From positions 1 through 60,928 of the forward strand of contig PANC01000023.1 in NCBI GenBank assembly GCA_002708315.1: a stretch of DNA of 60,928 bases. The letters run 5' to 3'. The notes beneath the pieces were generated by a model. The model was not told where the DNA came from. It searched no databases and worked only from the letters and a program-made list of their open reading frames with translations. Made by a program: the position numbers and the translations under genes. Positions 7,902 to 15,778 of the stretch are shown in pieces. Numbering within the stretch: the stretch's first letter is position 1; each line of letters begins with the position of its first letter. Source of the stretch: Lentimicrobiaceae bacterium. GTDB taxonomy: Bacteria > Bacteroidota > Bacteroidia > Bacteroidales > F082.

Positions 7902-8984
7902 ATGAAAAATGACATAATATTAACTTTAGATGCAGGTGGAACAAATTTAGTTTTCAATGCCATTGATACTCATTATGATGTTATATCAAGTAAAGTAATT
8001 CCAGCTCCATCAGAATCAATTGAAGAGTTCCTAGAAAAGCTAATAACTGGATTTGGTGACCTAAATAAATCCACAGGAAATATTGCAAGAGCAATTAGCT
8101 TCTGTTTTCCTGGGCCCGCAGATTATGCAAAAGGTATCATTGGAGATTTGGAAAACTTGCCATTCTTCAAGGGTGGAATTCCTTTGAAAGATATTTTAGA
8201 AGAAAAATTTCGTATTCCTGTATTCATAAATAATGATGGCGACTTATTTACGCTGGGAGAAGCTATAAGCGGTATGATTCCGGCAATAAACAAGGAGCTT
8301 GCAGAAAAAGGCAATTCACGTTATTACAAAAATCTACTTGGAATTACCCTGGGAACGGGAACAGGGGGTGGAATTGTAATAGATGGAAATCTACTTATTG
8401 GAGATAATTCTGCTGGTGCTGAAATAAATAGATCTAATAATTTCATGGATAGCTCGATGAGTATTGAAGAAACTTTAAGTATAAGAGGTGTTAAAACATT
8501 ATACTCCAATAAGTCAGGTATATCAATTGATGAATGCCCGGAGCCAGACGATATTTATAAAATAGCAAATGGAACAGAAAAGGGCAACAAAAATACTGCA
8601 ATTGAAGCTTGGGAATTATTTGGAACAGTACTTGGACACTCACTTGCAAATGCAGTTACTTTAGTGGACGGACTAATAGTAATTGGAGGAGGTTTATCAG
8701 GTGCTTATAACATGTTTATGCCAAAGGTAATTGAAGCCATGAATGGAAAATTCACCCGCATAGATGGTCAAAAATTTCCAAGACTTGAAGTTTATGCATA
8801 TAACCTTGAAGATCCTGAAGGCTATAATAATTTTATGAAAAATGAAGATATCGAATTGGCTATCCCAGGATCCCATAGAACAACAACATATTCACCCGTA
8901 AAAAAAATAGGAATCGGAATAAGCAAACTCGGCACTTCGGAGGCTGTTGCAATAGGTGCATTAGCATATGCATTAAAACCGTAA
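7902..8984 (+). CDS. ROK-family sugar kinase-like protein
   Basis: A 360-residue protein of the ROK/ASKHA sugar kinase superfamily. The N-terminal phosphate-1 loop is ILTLDAGGTNLVFNAI. The catalytic-type FINNDGDLFTLGEA follows at about residue 105-120. The phosphate-2/adenosine region is GITLGTGTGGGIVIDG, with GLIVIGGGLSG later. The ROK zinc motif CxCGxxGCxE is absent; instead GDNSAGAEINRS and MSIEETLSIRGV follow. It would be expected to phosphorylate a hexose or amino sugar in the cytoplasm, but the substrate cannot be read from the sequence. It is convergent with the lipoprotein gene, with only 14 bp between the stops. Confidence 0.8.
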   Translation: MKNDIILTLDAGGTNLVFNAIDTHYDVISSKVIPAPSESIEEFLEKLITGFGDLNKSTGNIARAISFCFPGPADYAKGIIGDLENLPFFKGGIPLKDILEEKFRIPVFINNDGDLFTLGEAISGMIPAINKELAEKGNSRYYKNLLGITLGTGTGGGIVIDGNLLIGDNSAGAEINRSNNFMDSSMSIEETLSIRGVKTLYSNKSGISIDECPEPDDIYKIANGTEKGNKNTAIEAWELFGTVLGHSLANAVTLVDGLIVIGGGLSGAYNMFMPKVIEAMNGKFTRIDGQKFPRLEVYAYNLEDPEGYNNFMKNEDIELAIPGSHRTTTYSPVKKIGIGISKLGTSEAVAIGALAYALKP

Positions 8985-8998
8985 GTAGACTGATTATA

Positions 8999-9448
8999 TC
9001 ATTTAAATAAATCAAATGATATACTTTGATCAATTACCATAATATCATTGTCATAGTGATAAAGTTTAATGGTTCCCGAGAGCTTGTAATTTAAATTATC
9101 TTTTGAAAGGTTAATATCTAGTGATTTATTGCTACCATTTACCCTGCAATAGTATGTATTGTTGTTTTTTGTTGACGTAAAAGTAGTTGATATCTTATTT
9201 TCAGCATCAACAATTATTTTCAAAACCTGACCTGAGGGATTTTCTATTGAAATTGAAACAGGTACATTATACTCAGTTTCATCGAGAGTACCCGAGTAAT
9301 AATCTCCTTGACCAGCATACTCACCTACCCACTCACTAATATCGCACTCTGCGCAAAATGACCAATTATCAGTGGTCTCTTTTTGGCAGGATGATAGTGT
9401 GGTTAAAAAAGAATAAAGAAAGATTACAAAACTGAATCTAATCACCAT
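8999..9448 (-). CDS. Small lipoprotein of unknown function
   Basis: A 149-residue predicted lipoprotein. From the chosen ATG the signal peptide is MVIRFSFVIFLYSFLTTLSSC, with the lipobox Cys at position 21. The mature part is Thr/Asn/Tyr-rich and beta-like (CAECDISEWVGEYAGQGDYYSG, then alternating strands to SISFDLFK), reminiscent of small outer-surface lipocalin-like or calycin-type domains, although I cannot assign a family. An ATG 42 bp upstream is in frame, but it lies close to the hairpin that ends the preceding gene and upstream of two TAnnTTTG elements, so the inner start is preferred. Confidence 0.65.
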   Translation of the reverse strand: MVIRFSFVIFLYSFLTTLSSCQKETTDNWSFCAECDISEWVGEYAGQGDYYSGTLDETEYNVPVSISIENPSGQVLKIIVDAENKISTTFTSTKNNNTYYCRVNGSNKSLDINLSKDNLNYKLSGTIKLYHYDNDIMVIDQSISFDLFK

Positions 9449-9453
9449 CTTAG

Positions 9454-9470
9454 CAAAGTTAGCAAATGTA
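9454..9470 (-). promoter_or_regulatory. Two adjacent -7 elements for the small lipoprotein
   Basis: Reading the minus strand, TACATTTG (9470-9463) and TAACTTTG (9461-9454) follow each other, both matching TAnnTTTG. They end five bases before the chosen ATG at 9448, implying a very short or absent leader. They support the inner start codon. Confidence 0.4.
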
Positions 9471-9499
9471 TTAGCGAAAACAATTTCCATAAAAATAAA

Positions 9500-9528
9500 A
9501 AAAGCTACTTGAAGTTCAAGTAGCTTTT
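9500..9528 (-). terminator. Intrinsic terminator of the PpiD-like gene
   Basis: An inverted repeat with 14-nt arms, AAAAGCTACTTGAA at 9500-9513 and TTCAAGTAGCTTTT at 9515-9528. On the minus strand the stem is followed by a T-rich run (TTTTTTTATTTTT). It begins 24 bp after the stop of the foldase gene and separates that gene from the lipoprotein. Confidence 0.8.
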
Positions 9529-9551
9529 ATATAACTTAGAGACTGCTGTTA

Positions 9552-11669
9552 TTAATAAAAGTCAATCCTATTGTCAACTATTTCCAATGACTCTTTTAAA
9601 GCCTGAAATGGCCTATCTTGATCAACACGCTGTGAAAAATCATCTGTCATTGCTGTTATTGTAGGAGCATAGTCACTTATGCCAGCTACTTTTGTCATAT
9701 CATTAACTTTAACTATAAATACTGCAGATGTTCCTATGATTGGTTGGCTTACATCACCCTTTTTCATTCCAAAAACCGACCCTATTACTTCGTTTTCAAT
9801 TGTAAAACCTGGCAAATTCCTTGAACCATAAAACAATGGGTTAACCTCTTTATCAGTAACTGACATATCAGCTTTTATTTTTGCCATATTACCATCCAAG
9901 TCATTCATTTTATTCAAAAGATATTCTCCCTTAAATTCATTGTAAACTCTGGGTTCAATGCGTTCCATTACACTTTCAAGTGACGGATAGCCATCAGGTT
10001 CTGAGGACACTAGAACTGCAACAACAAACTTATCATCAAGATCAAATACACTTGAAACCTGACCTAATTCTGTTTCTTCATTAAATGCCCATCTAACTAT
10101 CTGACGTGGGTTGTTTAAACCTGCAATAAAATTGCTCATTTCACGAAGCACAGGCTGCTCACGTTTATTCAACCTCTTTTCAGTTAACATATTGTTGAAC
10201 TCATCTTCTGTTTTGCATTCGGTTGCAATTTTGCTAGCCTTCGCAAATGTTTTCTGATAGGTCTTATCACTAGCATAAACTTCTCTCTCAACTTGAGCAA
10301 CTTTTACCTTTTTAACCAAATCACCTTTCCCAATAACTTCAATAATGTGATAGCCAAAGGGTGTTTCTGTAAGAGTGAAGTTACCTACTTTAGTATTATA
10401 TACAGCTTCGTTAAAAGAATATACCATTGCTCCATCTTGGAACCACCCGAGATCACCATCATTTGATTCAACAGATGGGTCATTGGAATATTTCTTGGCA
10501 AAAGCTTTCATTTTATTCGGTTGACGCTTTAAAACATTAAACAAGCTATCGGCAAACGCTTCTGCTTGAGCTCGTGTACGCTCAACCTCTAAACGTGCAT
10601 TGAATGCACCAGTATATGCGATAAGTATGTGTGATGATCTCATGGAATCTGGGCGATTTCCGATTTCCATTAATCTAGCAACATTAAATACGTTATTGAG
10701 TTTGTAAGGTTGTGATACAGTACCCACCTTACTATTAAACATTATGGAATCAATTTGAACAGGTAGTTGACCTTCTGCAAACCAACTAGTATCTATTGGT
10801 TTGTCGGAGTTAACTTTTACAAAACGCAATGGATCAGGAGTTTCTTTAAGTTCAATTGTTATTTGCTGCATCTCATTTTCTGCAAGCTGCACATCTTCTG
10901 CTGAAGGTACAATATTAAAGATTACATATTCAATTCCACGTGAAGCTTTTTGTTTATAATTTTCCTTGTTTTCATCATAATACTTCTGATAATCTCTTTC
11001 GGTTGGATTAAATAAACTATCATTGATGTCAATATATTTTGCCGCAACATATTCTATGTTTGCTTTATCATTCTGCTCAGCATAATTCATAGTTGCTAAT
11101 GCAGAAGGAACATAATATCCTTTGGAAATCAGAGTATTGAATTTGGATCTTAGCCTATCATCTTTGATATATTTTTCAAACCTAACCCATTGTTGCTTAG
11201 CCGATTCAGGAAGGGTTTCCATATTCTGCAAATACTGAACAACAAGATTTCTATCATACTGGTTTGTGTTTGGATCCTTGAAATACTGTAAAATTAATGG
11301 ATGTGGAGTAGGGCCTTGTACAAGGTCAAACAGTTCATCAGGGGTAACTGATATACCAACTGACTCATACTCGTTATCCATTATGATACGATGAACTATA
11401 TCATTCCAAGTCTGATCTTTAACTGAAAAAATCTCATCTGATGAAAGTCGATCCTTTTGCTGTTGTTGCATTGTTGCATCGATATTTTTTTCAGCTTCAG
11501 AATTGAATTCCATTATTGTAACTTCTTCGCCATCAACTTCGCCAACATTTACGTTGCGCGAACCCCCTCCTCCTTTTGCAAAATCTCCGAGAACAAATGC
11601 TGCAAGCGCAACACCAATTACGATAACAAGAAGTGTAGAGTGCTTTCTAATATTTCCAATTGCTGCCAT
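9552..11669 (-). CDS. PpiD/SurA-type peptidyl-prolyl cis-trans isomerase
   Basis: A 705-residue membrane-anchored periplasmic foldase. The N-terminus is MAAIGNIRKHSTLLVIVIGVALAAFVLGDF, a short cytoplasmic tail and one transmembrane helix (about residues 11-28). A SurA-N-like chaperone region follows (VNVGEVDGEEVTIMEFNSE onward). A parvulin/rotamase domain lies at about residues 345-450 (MRSSHILIAYTG, then FAKKYSNDPSVESNDGDLGWF, then TPFGYHIIEVIGKG). A long C-terminal domain, VNDMTKVAG-type, completes the protein. The length is typical for the Bacteroidota PpiD-like family. I moved the start to ATG 11669 because the 23-codon upstream extension covers two TAnnTTTG elements. It is a single-gene unit ended by a strong hairpin. 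Confidence 0.9.
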   Translation of the reverse strand: MAAIGNIRKHSTLLVIVIGVALAAFVLGDFAKGGGGSRNVNVGEVDGEEVTIMEFNSEAEKNIDATMQQQQKDRLSSDEIFSVKDQTWNDIVHRIIMDNEYESVGISVTPDELFDLVQGPTPHPLILQYFKDPNTNQYDRNLVVQYLQNMETLPESAKQQWVRFEKYIKDDRLRSKFNTLISKGYYVPSALATMNYAEQNDKANIEYVAAKYIDINDSLFNPTERDYQKYYDENKENYKQKASRGIEYVIFNIVPSAEDVQLAENEMQQITIELKETPDPLRFVKVNSDKPIDTSWFAEGQLPVQIDSIMFNSKVGTVSQPYKLNNVFNVARLMEIGNRPDSMRSSHILIAYTGAFNARLEVERTRAQAEAFADSLFNVLKRQPNKMKAFAKKYSNDPSVESNDGDLGWFQDGAMVYSFNEAVYNTKVGNFTLTETPFGYHIIEVIGKGDLVKKVKVAQVEREVYASDKTYQKTFAKASKIATECKTEDEFNNMLTEKRLNKREQPVLREMSNFIAGLNNPRQIVRWAFNEETELGQVSSVFDLDDKFVVAVLVSSEPDGYPSLESVMERIEPRVYNEFKGEYLLNKMNDLDGNMAKIKADMSVTDKEVNPLFYGSRNLPGFTIENEVIGSVFGMKKGDVSQPIIGTSAVFIVKVNDMTKVAGISDYAPTITAMTDDFSQRVDQDRPFQALKESLEIVDNRIDFY

Positions 11670-11695
11670 TATAGTACATTTAAAAAATTGAGGTG

Positions 11696-11711
11696 CAAAT
11701 GTACAAATGTA
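11696..11711 (-). promoter_or_regulatory. Tandem -7 elements of the PpiD-like gene
   Basis: On the minus strand the 16-mer is two exact copies of TACATTTG back to back (11711-11704 and 11703-11696), both fitting TAnnTTTG. The ATG at 11669 lies 26 bp downstream of the second copy. This places the longer annotated start at 11738 upstream of the promoter. Confidence 0.45.
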
Positions 11712-11980
11712 TATTGAAGTATGAAAAAAAAATCTCATTAAAAACTTAATGCCAATCAGTTGCTATAATTTGCATTGCTTCAAATGACCCTTAAATTCAA
11801 TTAAAATCCCCAAAGCGCGGTCAATAAGCGCCTTTTGAAAAAACATAAAATTGATAGAAATTAAATATAATCTGAAGATGAATATTCAAAAATTATTATT
11901 TAATCTTAGAATGTGTTTAATTTTGGATTTTAAAAAGTGTTAGGTAGTACCAAAAATAATGCTAAACCCATTGGCAAATA

Positions 11981-12991
11981 CTATTTCCTACCTGATAAGT
12001 CTTTTGGTATTCTTCCCTGATTAATTGTCTCTGACCTCAATCTTTTTCCTAGTATTCTCTCAACCATTCGCCCAGTTTCAAGAACCTTATCAATGTCTAT
12101 ATTAGTTTCTATTTCCATCTCATCCATCATTACAAGCATATCCTCAATGGAAACCAGACCAACTCCTTCAGAATTTTTATAATAATATTCTCCAGTTCCA
12201 GAAACTGGGATACCACTAATAAAATTAGCAGGTTGTCCACCTATACCTCCAAGAGTCGCCTCATAATTTGTCATACCTGCCTGAAGAGCTGCAAGCACAT
12301 TGGCCAGACCCCATCCACGCGTAGTATGAAAATGAACTATTTGTTTATTTGGATTATCAACGCCATCCAACAACATGGAAAAATATTTAAATACTCTATC
12401 TGGTGAAGCACTTCCATCATGATCAGCGTGTTCAACGTCATTTGCACCTATACTAAACCATCTTTTAGTGAATTCAACTGCTTTGGACATATCTGTTGGG
12501 CCTTCTATGGGGCAACCCCAAATGGTACTAACTGTTCCATTTACAGTCATTCCAGCATCATGTGCCTTTGGTATCCACTCTTCGGCCATTGCCCAATATT
12601 CATCGAGTGATAATCCGGAGTTTTTTCTCTGATGAGACTCGCTGGTGGAGACCATAAGTAATATTCTGTCGGGTCCCCAACCCTCTTTTTTGGCTTCAAT
12701 TGCTCGTTGAATTGCTCGCTCACGTATTGTAACAGCAGTTAAGCTAACATCATCCAAGAGATGTGAAACTTTTTTACTGGCTCTGATTTTTTTAAATAAA
12801 TCATCAGCATCTTTAAATTGAGGCATGCCTTTAGGGTTACCAAAATTTGTAACCTCAAGATGCTTTAACCCTGCAAGAATCATCTCTTCCAGAACCCAAA
12901 CCTTAGCTTCTGTTGGTACAAATATTTCCTCGTGCTGAAATCCGTCTCTAACTGTAATATCTCCTATTGTTACTTTTTTGGGGTAATTCAT
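11981..12991 (-). CDS. HMG-CoA lyase-like protein with altered active site
   Basis: A 336-residue DRE-TIM/HMGL-like (PF00682) aldolase-type protein. Seen in the sequence: the metal/catalytic strand TIGDITVRDGFQHEE (Arg15-Asp16), VSTIWGCPIEGP, and the metal-binding HFH at about 220-222 followed by GLANVLAALQAGM. In canonical hydroxymethylglutaryl-CoA lyase the loop after this is GLGGCPY with a catalytic cysteine; here it reads GGIGGQP with Gln at that place, and the usual HDTYGQ is HTTRGWG. The gene faces the leucine-degradation genes, where an HMG-CoA lyase is expected to split HMG-CoA into acetoacetate and acetyl-CoA. Family membership is clear, but the exact reaction is not. Confidence 0.75.
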   Translation of the reverse strand: MNYPKKVTIGDITVRDGFQHEEIFVPTEAKVWVLEEMILAGLKHLEVTNFGNPKGMPQFKDADDLFKKIRASKKVSHLLDDVSLTAVTIRERAIQRAIEAKKEGWGPDRILLMVSTSESHQRKNSGLSLDEYWAMAEEWIPKAHDAGMTVNGTVSTIWGCPIEGPTDMSKAVEFTKRWFSIGANDVEHADHDGSASPDRVFKYFSMLLDGVDNPNKQIVHFHTTRGWGLANVLAALQAGMTNYEATLGGIGGQPANFISGIPVSGTGEYYYKNSEGVGLVSIEDMLVMMDEMEIETNIDIDKVLETGRMVERILGKRLRSETINQGRIPKDLSGRK

Positions 12992-13293
12992 ATCTTTTAT
13001 AGAATTAGTATGATTGTGAAATTTTTACTTAAAAGGCATTTACTTAGGTGGTCAAATATAATAAAAAGGACAAATAACTCATCAGCTATTATTAAAATTT
13101 AACAACATCAATATTAGCCCAGCCATGATTTTTATTAAAGCCTACTCTGTGAAAAAAAATAGCATCAAATGATGTAAAATATTTACCCATGATTAATCTT
13201 ATTTAACTTTTTTATCTCCTCATTTTTACTTAAACTTGCAATCAACAGTTTACACTTACTTAATTATTTCGTTGATAACCAAAAACGACTACT
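12992..13293. other. Divergent intergenic region between lyase-like and carboxylase genes
   Basis: 302 bp without a gene. The minus strand carries TATATTTG at 13060-13053, a TAnnTTTG match about 60 bp before the lyase-like ATG, which is a plausible promoter for that gene. For the plus strand I see no exact -7 element. No hairpin with a T tract and no operator-like palindrome was found. Confidence 0.4.
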
Positions 13294-14901
13294 TTGTTTA
13301 CATTAAAATCGCGCATAGATACAAATTCCAAAGAGTTTAAAAACAATTCCAAAGAGTTTAAAAATTTACTTGCCGAATACCGTAGTATTCTAAAAGCAAA
13401 TACGATGGGAGGTTCAGCCCAGTCAGTTTCAACACATAAGGATAGAAATAAATTACTTGCCAGAGAAAGAATCGATCTTTTAATTGATCCAAACACTCCG
13501 TTTCTTGAATTATCACCTCTTGCGGCATATGATCAATATGACAATAGTTTCCCATCGGCAGGAATTGTTACTGGTATTGGGGTTATTCATGGTCGGGAAA
13601 CTGTTATAATAGCTAATGATGCAACTGTAAAAGGTGGTACATATATGCAGTTTACTGTCAAAAAACACCTACGAGCACAGGAGATTGCCATGGAAAACCA
13701 TCTTACATGTGTTTATATGGTTGACTCTGGAGGTGCTTTTCTTCCTGAGCAGGATACGGTTTTTCCTGACAGAGATCACTTTGGTCGTTTCTTTTATAAC
13801 CAAGCCAGATTATCGGCAATGGGAATACCGCAAATTGCCATAGTAATGGGATCTTGCACAGCTGGTGGTGCTTATGTGCCGGCAATGAGTGATGAAACAA
13901 TAATTGTGAAGAATCAGGGAACCATATTTCTTGGAGGACCCCCATTGGTTAAAGCAGCTACAGGTGAAGAAGTAACTGCAGAGGAACTTGGTGGTGCTGA
14001 AGTTCACACTTCTGTTTCAGGAGTTGCAGACCACTTTGCTGAAAATGATACTCATGCAATTCAGATTTGCAGAAATATATTAGAAAATCCAGAATGCAGA
14101 GAAAAACAAAAGCTAAATACAGTTCCCATTGAGGAGCCACTATACGATCCCAAGGAGCTTTATGGTATTGCTCCTATAGATTTAAGAAAACTCGTTGATC
14201 CACGAGAGGTGATTATGAGGATCGTAGATGGAAGTAAATTCCAGGAATTTAAGGCTAAGTATGCAACAACTGTTGTGACTGGATTTGCATACATAATGGG
14301 ATATCCAGTGGGTATTGTTGCCAATTATGGTGTTTTATTTTCAGAATCGGCACTTAAAGTTACTCATTTCATTGAGTTATGTACCTCAAGAAAGATTCCA
14401 TTGGTATTTCTTCAAAATATAACTGGCTTCATGGTTGGTAAGGATTTTGAAAGAGGTGGAATAGCAAAAGATGGAGCTAAAATGGTACATGCAGTATCAA
14501 ATGCAAATGTTCCAAAATTTACGGTGGTTTTTGGCGGTTCATTTGGAGCAGGAAACTATGGGATGGCAGGTCGCGCTTTTAATCCTAGGCTATTAATGAT
14601 GTGGCCAAATGCAAAAATTTCCGTTATGGGAGGAGAACAAGCAGCAAATGTTCTTGCTACTGTTAAGGAGGATCAACTACGTGCCAAGGGTAAGAAAATG
14701 ACACAGAGTGAAATTAATGCTTTGAAAAAACCAATTTTAGAAAAATATGAACGAGAAGGATCTGCATATTATAGCACATCTAGACTATGGGATGATGGAA
14801 TTATAGACCCTGTGGACACCAGGAAAATTCTTGCATTGGGCATATCATCATCTTTGAATCATAAATTTCCAGAGCAAAAGTTTGGCGTATTCAGAATGTA
14901 A
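13294..14901 (+). CDS. Methylcrotonyl-CoA carboxylase beta (carboxyltransferase) subunit
   Basis: A 535-residue carboxyltransferase that moves CO2 from carboxybiotin to 3-methylcrotonyl-CoA in leucine breakdown. The sequence is close to the MCC beta pattern throughout: [105 protein letters not shown], and the C-terminal crotonase half with [18 protein letters not shown] and [19 protein letters not shown]. Start: a TAA at 13276 closes the frame upstream, and the conserved N-terminal [12 protein letters not shown] begins right after a TTG at 13294; the first ATG is 37 codons further in and would remove conserved sequence. A TTG start is therefore the best reading. It is first in a five-gene run. 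Confidence 0.92.
   Translation: MFTLKSRIDTNSKEFKNNSKEFKNLLAEYRSILKANTMGGSAQSVSTHKDRNKLLARERIDLLIDPNTPFLELSPLAAYDQYDNSFPSAGIVTGIGVIHGRETVIIANDATVKGGTYMQFTVKKHLRAQEIAMENHLTCVYMVDSGGAFLPEQDTVFPDRDHFGRFFYNQARLSAMGIPQIAIVMGSCTAGGAYVPAMSDETIIVKNQGTIFLGGPPLVKAATGEEVTAEELGGAEVHTSVSGVADHFAENDTHAIQICRNILENPECREKQKLNTVPIEEPLYDPKELYGIAPIDLRKLVDPREVIMRIVDGSKFQEFKAKYATTVVTGFAYIMGYPVGIVANYGVLFSESALKVTHFIELCTSRKIPLVFLQNITGFMVGKDFERGGIAKDGAKMVHAVSNANVPKFTVVFGGSFGAGNYGMAGRAFNPRLLMMWPNAKISVMGGEQAANVLATVKEDQLRAKGKKMTQSEINALKKPILEKYEREGSAYYSTSRLWDDGIIDPVDTRKILALGISSSLNHKFPEQKFGVFRM
13324..13364 (+). repeat. In-frame 21-bp tandem duplication in the carboxylase beta gene
   Basis: AATTCCAAAGAGTTTAAAAAC at 13324-13344 is followed directly by a second copy at 13345-13364 that matches in 20 bases. 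It encodes two successive NSKEFKN heptapeptides near the N-terminus. Identical codons suggest a young slippage or duplication event that kept the frame. Confidence 0.85.
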
Positions 14902-14930
14902 TTATTGAAATTGGAAAGGAAAAATATGTA

Positions 14931-15728
14931 ATGGCTGCAAAAGAAGAAACGCTAATAATCGAATATGGTGCTGTAACAACAGTTAAACTCAATAGACCAA
15001 ATGTTCATAATGCAATGAACACAAAAATGATGGAAGAGTTAACTGCATTTTTTTTACAAATAAATAATGAAAAAAAAATAAAGCTGGTTATTATTCAGGG
15101 CGAGGGTAAATCATTTTGTGCGGGCGCTGATCTAAACTACATGAAAAATATAGCAACCTTTGGGTATGATAAAAATTATGAAGATGCTCTAAAAATTGCA
15201 ACTCTAATTAAAGCTATATACGAGTGTCATTTACCAACTTTAGCAGTGGTTCACGGAAGTGTTTACGGTGGAGCAAACGGACTAATATCCGCCTGTGATA
15301 TTGTGCTCGCCGAAGATGAAACAACATTTGCATTCAGTGAGGTAAAACTAGGTATTGCTCCAGCAACAATTGCTCCATTCGTAATAAAGAGAATCGGTGA
15401 ATTTAATGCCAAACACCTAATGTTATCAGGAAGAAAGTTTGGAAGTATTGAAGCAAAATCAATTGGTTTGGTAACGAGTTGTCATAAAGATACCCATTTA
15501 AGTGAAGCTGTTGAAGTTTACAAAAAAGAATTTGAATCCAGCGCTCCAGAGGCAGTTAGAGATACTAAAGAACTTATTGCTAAAGTTACAAATCAAAAAC
15601 TTGATATCGATGAAGAAATAAAATATACTTCAAAATGCATAGCAAAACTGAGACAAGGCGATGAAGGACAGGAAGGAATGAGTGCATTTTTGGAAAAAAG
15701 AAGGCCCAAATGGAATAAAGATTCATAA
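14931..15728 (+). CDS. Enoyl-CoA hydratase/isomerase family, probably methylglutaconyl-CoA hydratase
   Basis: A 265-residue crotonase-fold protein. It shows VTTVKLNRPNVHNAMNTKMM, the first oxyanion-hole segment GEGKSFCAGADLNYMKN (about residues 62-78), and the second, VHGSVYGGANGLISACDIVLAEDETTFAFSEVKLGI (about 105-140), with the hydratase-type Glu in FSEVKLGIAP. The position between the beta and alpha subunits of methylcrotonyl-CoA carboxylase is the classical place of 3-methylglutaconyl-CoA hydratase (LiuC-like), which makes HMG-CoA. It begins 29 bp after the beta subunit. Specificity comes from context; the fold assignment is secure. Confidence 0.87.
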   Translation: MAAKEETLIIEYGAVTTVKLNRPNVHNAMNTKMMEELTAFFLQINNEKKIKLVIIQGEGKSFCAGADLNYMKNIATFGYDKNYEDALKIATLIKAIYECHLPTLAVVHGSVYGGANGLISACDIVLAEDETTFAFSEVKLGIAPATIAPFVIKRIGEFNAKHLMLSGRKFGSIEAKSIGLVTSCHKDTHLSEAVEVYKKEFESSAPEAVRDTKELIAKVTNQKLDIDEEIKYTSKCIAKLRQGDEGQEGMSAFLEKRRPKWNKDS

Positions 15729-15778
15729 TAATTTAACATAAAATAACCTAAAGTTTAACCTAAGTACTACCATATATT

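Noticed and set aside
11670-11738. Longer N-terminus of the PpiD-like protein
   Set aside because: The added residues are not conserved-looking, and the stretch contains two TACATTTG promoter elements.
13324-13364. Possible iteron or operator
   Set aside because: The duplication is in frame inside the conserved carboxylase beta gene, so a coding slippage explains it better.
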